DNA of 64,000 bases from Kalaharituber pfeilii. Lineage: Eukaryota > Ascomycota > Pezizomycetes > Pezizales > Pezizaceae. Within the stretch, counting starts at the first letter, position 1, and each line of letters starts with the position of its first letter. Made by a program: the position numbers and the translations under genes. Positions 57,879-64,000 of the stretch are shown one piece after another. The stretch covers positions 620,001 to 684,000 of the forward strand of contig WHUZ01000016.1 in the NCBI GenBank assembly GCA_015179045.1. The letters run 5' to 3'. The notes below the pieces were generated by a model. The model was given only the letters and a program-made list of their open reading frames with translations. It was not told the origin of the DNA and did not search any database.

Positions 57879-59418
57879 TTACTTCCAGTCCCAAACTTGG
57901 GCTAGGAAGTTGCTCATGTTGACTTTCTTCGTCCTCATTTCCACAATCCATGGATGTTCTAACATTCTCCATGGATTGGCCCGCCGGGCTGTATCTTTCT
58001 CTAGGCTAGGGATTGATTAGCAGAGATATTTGGGTTATGATATATACAATAAACATATACTTACCAGCAAGCAAGGAAGTATTTGAAATTTGCACTCCAT
58101 TTGATGCCTGGCTCATCTTGAAGTTCTGGGATGGGCTTTCTGACAATGAACGTAAGAAGTTCAATGAGCATAGCAGGAGCTTGACCACCAGCTCCATCAT
58201 CCAGGAACGGGAACCTATTTTGGGCCACTTCCATAAGAGTAACACCCAAAGACCAAACATCAGATGTAATTGTATAGGACAGGCCTTGGATTCTCTCCGG
58301 CTGTATTTATGTTAGTACTTCATACCTCTTGAAAATTTACCAACCGGGCCTCTTACAGCCATGTAATAAGAAGTCCCAATGAATGTATTGGCGTCACCTT
58401 TTGAGCCAATAAGTTCTCCAGATACGCCAAAGTCACAGAGCTTCACCTGTCCATTTCTGCAAATTAGGATGTTGGACGGCTTGATGTCTATATTAAAAAT
58501 TTAGTGATTCATGAGTATTCGCGAGGAGTCAATGTTTGCAAACCTCTGTGAATGATTTTGCGCCCACTTAAATAAGTTAATCCTTCCAGAACGCCTTCGG
58601 CAATCTTGCCCAAGACCTTTTCACCTGTCCTGCCTCCAAGTTTCTTCACCTCTCTGTAAACCGAGTCCAGAGAACCGCCCTCACAAAATTCCATAGCAAT
58701 GGAGATAGTAGCAGATTGAACGTCGATAAATGCACCGTAATATTTACATATGTAGGCTGAGGAGCATTCTTTGTTGAAGTTCAACTCACGCACAATTTGT
58801 TTCTTCACTTCCGGACTAGGATCAGTAGTAATAATCTATCAAGCTTGTTAGTATCATGGCAGGAATTTATATAATAGTATTATAGGTACAGACCTTCATG
58901 GCAAAAATCGTCTTTCCACCCTTAAGTTGACATTTTGTAACAGCACCACCAGCACCTTCCCCCAGACTTCCCAGTTCAATAATTCTATTCTGCTCTCGCG
59001 CAAGTCTCCAGCCCTCATCATCTAAATCCTCCACATCCAAAGTACTTTGGTCAACATCGCTCTTCGATCTGTGATTCTCCTCCCCATTAACAGGTGCAAA
59101 ATCACTGCTTTCCGGGGAACCTTGTATTTGCGTTTTCAGGCCCATAGCAAAGCTCAAGGCGGAATACTGGGAAGCAGCATTTGATGAACGTCTTGTGGAG
59201 TCAGATGCAACACCAGATGTTACGGGCGGTGTAGCTATCCGAAGTTGCGGCAGCGCAGGCCGGCCTGGGTTTTGTAAATTTGGAGTCGGCTGCGCCGGTG
59301 CGGAACCCGGAATCGATAGTGCAAGTCGAGGATTTCGTGCCCCACCTCGATTATTCAGTGAGGTCATTGGAGGTCTGATTGGAGGGGAAGTCATCAACGG
59401 TGCTGGCGCAGTAGACAT
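57879..59418 (-). CDS. mkkA: MAP kinase kinase of the cell-wall integrity pathway (Mkk1/2, MkkA)
   Basis: Dual-specificity kinase that phosphorylates the Slt2/MpkA MAPK. Exon 1 is 59418-58894 (175 codons), exon 2 begins 58835. The N-terminal 150 residues are Pro/Ser-rich. Kinase motifs: [18 protein letters not shown] with FAMK (subdomains I-II), HRDIKPSN created by splicing, [19 protein letters not shown] (DFG and activation segment), [32 protein letters not shown], and [14 protein letters not shown]. The C-terminus is [12 protein letters not shown], stop 57879-57881. The [11 protein letters not shown] segment and the PWRMLEHPW ending match the MkkA subgroup rather than Pbs2 or Ste7. At least five introns. 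Confidence 0.93.
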
Positions 59419-62400
59419 CTTTTGAACACCAGTATATGTGTATCTGCGGTTCAGGATTATAGAGCAATTTACACGATTATTGCAGTCAGAGACCAGTTTG
59501 TGAGGTATAGCACAGGCAGAGGGAGTTTCTAATGACAATGTCCGAGGCTGCACGCAGCTGGCTGTGACTTTCACTTTCGTGTTGATGAATAGACGGGTGT
59601 ACGAGTGCGGTCGCACTGAATCTAGACAGCCACGTCTGTATCAGTTTCTTAACTTATAGCATATTGCTACTCTGGATCGAGCGGTGATTCAGAGATGTAA
59701 GATCTTTTTCTAGGAAAGAAGGGGCAGTGCTAGGATAACGTAGTAGTACTTACATTACAAGAGTTGAAGTTGGTACCTGAAGTAATGGGATGTTCTCGCT
59801 GAAAAATATCCAGCTAAACCTCGCCACCGTTAACTTCGGCACCTTATATTCTCCTCCTTTTTTCTTGCTCCTCTAACCCTCTCTTTCTTCCTACTTTCGT
59901 AACCAGCCCCGAATTTCAAACGATGGTAAAAAGAAGTCACAATGGATAGAGACTAGTATGGACTGGTGTCAATAGCTACCATTCGTAATAGCCGGGAGCG
60001 CGTTGGACCGGTCCGGTTGTACAGGGGAAACGAACCGAGTCTTGATCAAGCAGAAACAGTGGTGTCTTTCAAATGACAAGGCTGTACGTGGGAGGTGCTG
60101 AAAGAGCGATGCAATGAGCGACAGAACGCTGACAGACTTGGGACGGCGCTGGAATGGGGGGGTAAGTGGGGAGAGAGAGGGGAGGGGATGGGGCGGATTT
60201 GGTCAGGCTGAGTGGTCCAAAGAGAGGAGGTTGAATGGCCAGAGGAGCAGCAAGGGGACTAAATAAACCTGGAGAGCCAGCGACGAATGGCCGTGGCGGG
60301 TTCAATCAAGGGCTGCAAGTTGCTTTTGGGGGGTGGGGGGTGGGGGGGGGTGGGACTGTGAAGTGCTAAGGAGCGTGATTCCTGGGCCGGCGGCTTACGT
60401 TGCAATTTAAACAGCCGGCTCAGCGGGCTCACTTGATAGCGCAGGAAGACAGGGCCACAGAGGAGAACGAGAGCCTGGCCTCTTCGATGCTAAGGGCCCC
60501 GCTACGACGAGACGCCCAGGACTCTTGCGATAGACGCCTCTTACGGGCACCTGGTGTGCCTGGTGGATGCAGGCGGCTAGAGCGCACGCCGCCGGAGCAG
60601 CAACAGCAGGGCTGCGAGGGGGGGGCACCTGTGATGCAACATGGGTGTCCGAGGGCGCTGGACAGCCCGCTGCGCATGCAGCAGCATTTCCGAGCGTGTA
60701 TCAGCATGTCTAGCTGTGGCTCCTCGCCCGCAGCCCTCTGCAGGTTCGCAGGCCTATGCTGTCTGTCCTACGCTGTCTGTCTTGTCCTTCCTGTCGTGTC
60801 CAACCCTCGGCTCAGGATGCCCCGCTGCCCCCGCTGCCCCCGCTGCCCCCCGCTGCCCCCCGCTGCCTTCTCCACCTTCTCCGCCTACTCCGCCCAGCCC
60901 GCTCTCCGCGCTGCCACGGCATGAAGCAAGGAAGATGATGACTGGCACACGCGCAATATCTATGCACTCGATCTTTCATCCGCCTGGGCTACATCACGAT
61001 CTCCGTCCAGGCAGGCGCAAGTGTCTGCTGCGAGCTCCAACCACCAGCGGATCAAGTGCCGCATTTGACCCAATGAATCCGAGCAAAGTACACATGCTTC
61101 TCATCCGCATCACCTGCTCTAGCGAAGTCCTTGCCCAAGCGCTTGAATGCGGTTAGAGACTGGCCTGAATGTACCAACCGCTGGGTTGCTGCCTCTCAGC
61201 TATATTACTTCCCTGCTACAGCGATTGAATGGCATGAAGTACCGCAACGCCACTAATGAGTGAGTCTGTGTGGCTTCCCAATGGACAGCTAGATACAAAG
61301 GTGGATACAAATTCCTCTAGTAGCCCAGATCTACAGGTTCCCAAACACACCCAGTTCAGGGCTGACGAAGACATCGCGGAGTGTGTTTCATGTATATCGG
61401 CCCCGGTTGCAATTGGTCCATGCATGAAATTAGTCCGCTGCGCATGTGCTGCTCATGGTCACCAGAAACTGTATGTTGCAATTAAGTCGCCTATGGTCAC
61501 TGCTCGCGATGCCCAAGTAGAGTGGGTGGAGCAGAAGAGAACATATGATCTGCTCAGGCTGTAGTTTACTTGCCTTTGCCCACTGCGAGAATTGCCTGCC
61601 CCAACTTGGATCAACAACGACTGTCATCACCAGATAAGCAATGGCACGTGCAAATACCAGCCAATGAGATATGTGCTGGTACGCTTATCTGAAGGACAGT
61701 GGTAGCAACTTATGAGTAACTTCAGTTCGCACAAAGCTTGGAAGAGAGCTCTGAACAGATCACAGAAGCTCGAGACTGCGCCACAACTGGCCCTAGCCCT
61801 GTGCTTGCCTTAGTCCAGGAATTAGCCCTCATGAGATACCCCTCTTTCAAGGATTTCCCAACATTCTCGGACTATCTGCTTAGTTCTGCTTATTCTTTCC
61901 TTCTGCGCGTCTTGCACTTTTGGTAGCTTTGTGAGAATTTGGAGAGATAGCTGGCGCTAAAGTTGTTGGAGGTTATGACAAGTTGATTCATGTTTGCCGA
62001 TCGTGTGAATCAAGTGTCGGCCGGCACCCTGCGCTGATCCTACACTTTGACTGCAAGCATGGACTAAGCCCTTCAAGAAACAGATTATTGAAAAAGGTCG
62101 TCACAAGAGTAGAGGTTTGATATATGTGATAGAAAATTGGCCGTACTTCATAATTGAAAAAGAGCCCAGCAGATTTCATTGTAAAAAGACTCAGAAGCCG
62201 AGCTCAGAGGTGTACATGTAGCAGGCATTTTGAACTATACCGAATACACGCACCCATTGGCTGCTCTTGGGAACGAGATCCTCGGCTGTCGTGGTGAGCT
62301 ATGCGTTCTTTATTTCTTGTCACCGAAAGGCAGCTTCAAATGATCAGCATAGTAAACATTCTCCTGGGCACGAGGTCAAGCATTCTCTCTTGGGCACGAT

Positions 62401-62895
62401 CCGAGACCCCTGCTGTCGGCAAGCTTCTCATTGCAGCGAGCAGCCGAGCATAAGCTTCCGACTTCAGCTTGAGACGTGGCTGATCGCTGCTGATGAAGAC
62501 TCGGCATGTTGAAGTGAACTTAAGAGCACTAGGTGGAGCGACTCGGCTCAGAATTCTTGTTTTTGCAGCCGTGGCCAACATATGGTAGGGCCAGCATCAG
62601 AGCTGCAGCAGAGCCGCATTGCCTCAAGGAGGTTGCACTCCACTTTTCACTCCACAAACATGGTCGCCCCCGACAAGGCTGGATCGTCAATGTAGTTACA
62701 CAATTAAAAGAGTTTCAAATCTATCAGCCACTCAGGTTCCAATGTCTGCCGCCAGCAGTTGGTCAACAGATTCAGATCTGCATGCTGACTGATAAAAGAA
62801 CAGAACAAGCTTTAAGAAACTGAACATTAATTCCAGTCAAATTATGAAATTCGACAAAGCACAATATTTACCGAAGCAAAAAATTTTAGAGTTAT
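59419..62895. other. Gene-poor region
   Basis: It contains the mkkA promoter, a G-tract array at 60328-60354, a CCCGCTGCC repeat at 60832-60870, and G/C-rich DNA to about 61150 that opens long artefactual frames. From 61200 the sequence is ordinary with no recognised family. A 102-codon frame at 61256-61564 has no motif I know. Confidence 0.45.
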
Positions 62896-64000
62896 CATGC
62901 AAGCGAATTGGATGCAAACACCTGCTCGCAGCCGACGGCCTCATCATTCGCTGCCTTGGACGTCTCGAAATGGTTTGTTGATTCTCTGGCAGATGTGGCC
63001 ATCAGGAAAACACACCGCAATTCAAACCGCTTGTATTGGGCCTATCCTTAAGGTATGTGCTGTGCCAATTTCTAAGTGTTGCAAGAAGCGCCAGATGGTG
63101 CCGCTGCAGGCAGGATTTGCTGCCGTATTGGAGGTTCTCAGACTGGCTTAGGGAAAACAGTCCGTATGGAATCTTTGCACTCGCATTAACACCCACAAGG
63201 TTAGTTCTTTGGTACAAAAGCTTATCTGTCAATACTAATCACCCGTCGAGTTATTGTAGGGAGCTAGCGTCTTCAGATAGCATCATACGTTGGGATCCCC
63301 ATAAAATATAAAACTATGTGGGGTGTGCGTATGAGAAGCAGGCTATCCCAGAAAGGCTTGCCAATCACATAAGGTCTTCAAGAGAAGATACAATATATGA
63401 GCTTTGACGGGCAAAATTTGTAATGCTGGCTGAAGCAGATAGGCTTCTTACGGGCCCTTTTGCAGAGGATCTTGAGGAGTGTTTAGTGCGGTTCCATCCG
63501 CAGAACAGAGGTCAAAATCTACTGTTGTCTGCAACATTATCTCATGAAGTTCGCTTAAAAGAGGGAGAAATCCAGTTTTGATTTGTGATAATGACTGACC
63601 AATACTTGTAAGTAGTAATGTTACAAACATGGTACCCACGTAACATTCGCATTCTTAGGATCTCAATACCTCCCACTCACTCTCTTGCAATAATATCTTT
63701 TTATACCCATACCCGCTCGTGAGGTGTATCTACATACCTTGCTCAGCATGCCTAGATATGAGAGGAAATTAGCCATGATATTCATGAATTGTACATATTC
63801 AGCTAATCTTCTCATATACACCCTCAAGCTTCTAGGGCATAAAGTTATTGTGTTACATTTTCATCTGCAGCAAGTGGACGTATGACTCTCTTGGGTGCTT
63901 CCGAGCACAAGCTGCTGGAATACTAACAGCAACTGATGTTGTTTCCCTTGATCTCGATATTCCTGTTATTGAACTAAGTATCAATTTTAATATGCCTCGA
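62896..64000 (+). pseudogene. Decayed DBP8-type DEAD-box RNA helicase, runs off the window
   Basis: Remnant of a ribosome-biogenesis RNA helicase. In shifting frames: ALDVSKWFVDSLADVAIRK (Q-motif side), IQTACIGPILK, then Walker A GGSQTGLGKT at about 63128-63160. PYGIFALALTPTR is joined across an apparent intron (63199-63260) to REL (motif Ia). Then LANHIRSSREDTIYEL followed by a stop, and AEADRLL where DEADRLL is expected (motif II lost its first Asp). SATLSHEVR is motif III. After 63700 come REVYLHTLLS, MIFMNCTYSANLL, LLGHKVIVLHFHLQQVD, FRAQAAGILTATDVV and LDIPVIELSINFNMP, the second RecA domain. There are frameshifts, a stop and a damaged motif II. The end lies beyond 64000. Confidence 0.8.

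Noticed and set aside
60400..61156. Frames of 170+ codons
   Set aside because: The region is C/G-rich with a CCCGCTGCC repeat; the translations are Cys/Pro/Arg-biased and unlike any family.

Overview
The window is nuclear DNA of a filamentous ascomycete (Pezizomycotina). Genes are split by short GT-AG introns (about 50-140 nt) with CTAAC-type branch sites. The products are typically fungal: PacC, MkkA-type MAPKK, CluA/Tif31, Sls1, a Bor1-type transporter and a GPI-anchored wall protein. Intergenic DNA is rich in A/T and G homopolymers. I cannot fix the genus from sequence alone.

Layout, 1-29.6 kb (gene-dense, housekeeping): 5'-truncated CDF metal transporter (+); 2H phosphoesterase (+); fungal protein with DPF and DDFGDF motifs (-); TBC Rab-GAP of TBC1D5 type (+); Sls1-like mitochondrial protein (-); ribosomal protein uS3/Rps3 (-, apparent C-terminal frameshift); two eEF1A methyltransferase-type genes side by side, EFM7-like and EFM4-like (-,-); PP2A scaffold subunit A (-) divergent from phenylalanyl-tRNA synthetase beta (+); CluA/Tif31 (-). 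Five of these (rps3, efm7, efm4, frs1, clu1) serve cytosolic translation.

30-44 kb (repeat-rich, gene-poor): a FIT2/Scs3 gene (-), then about 9 kb of repeats. The centre is a 3.14-kb inverted-repeat element (35067-38210) with a 9-bp target-site duplication. It carries a roughly 178-bp tandem array and a broken RecQ-like helicase. Small palindromes built on AGTCTGGTTACGAGACT are scattered around it. A highly biased GPI-protein gene (+) stands alone at 41.7 kb.

44.8-64 kb: a 973-codon fungal-specific gene with a retropepsin-like DTGSS block (+); a Bor1-like SLC4 transporter (-) with a frame-breaking 188-bp duplication at its N-terminus; PacC (-); an MkkA-type cell-wall-integrity MAPKK (-); and at the right edge a decayed DBP8-type DEAD-box helicase pseudogene (+) with RIP-like changes.

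Exon models were built by hand from splice signals and family conservation. For several genes the summed exon length is an exact multiple of three; rps3 is the exception.
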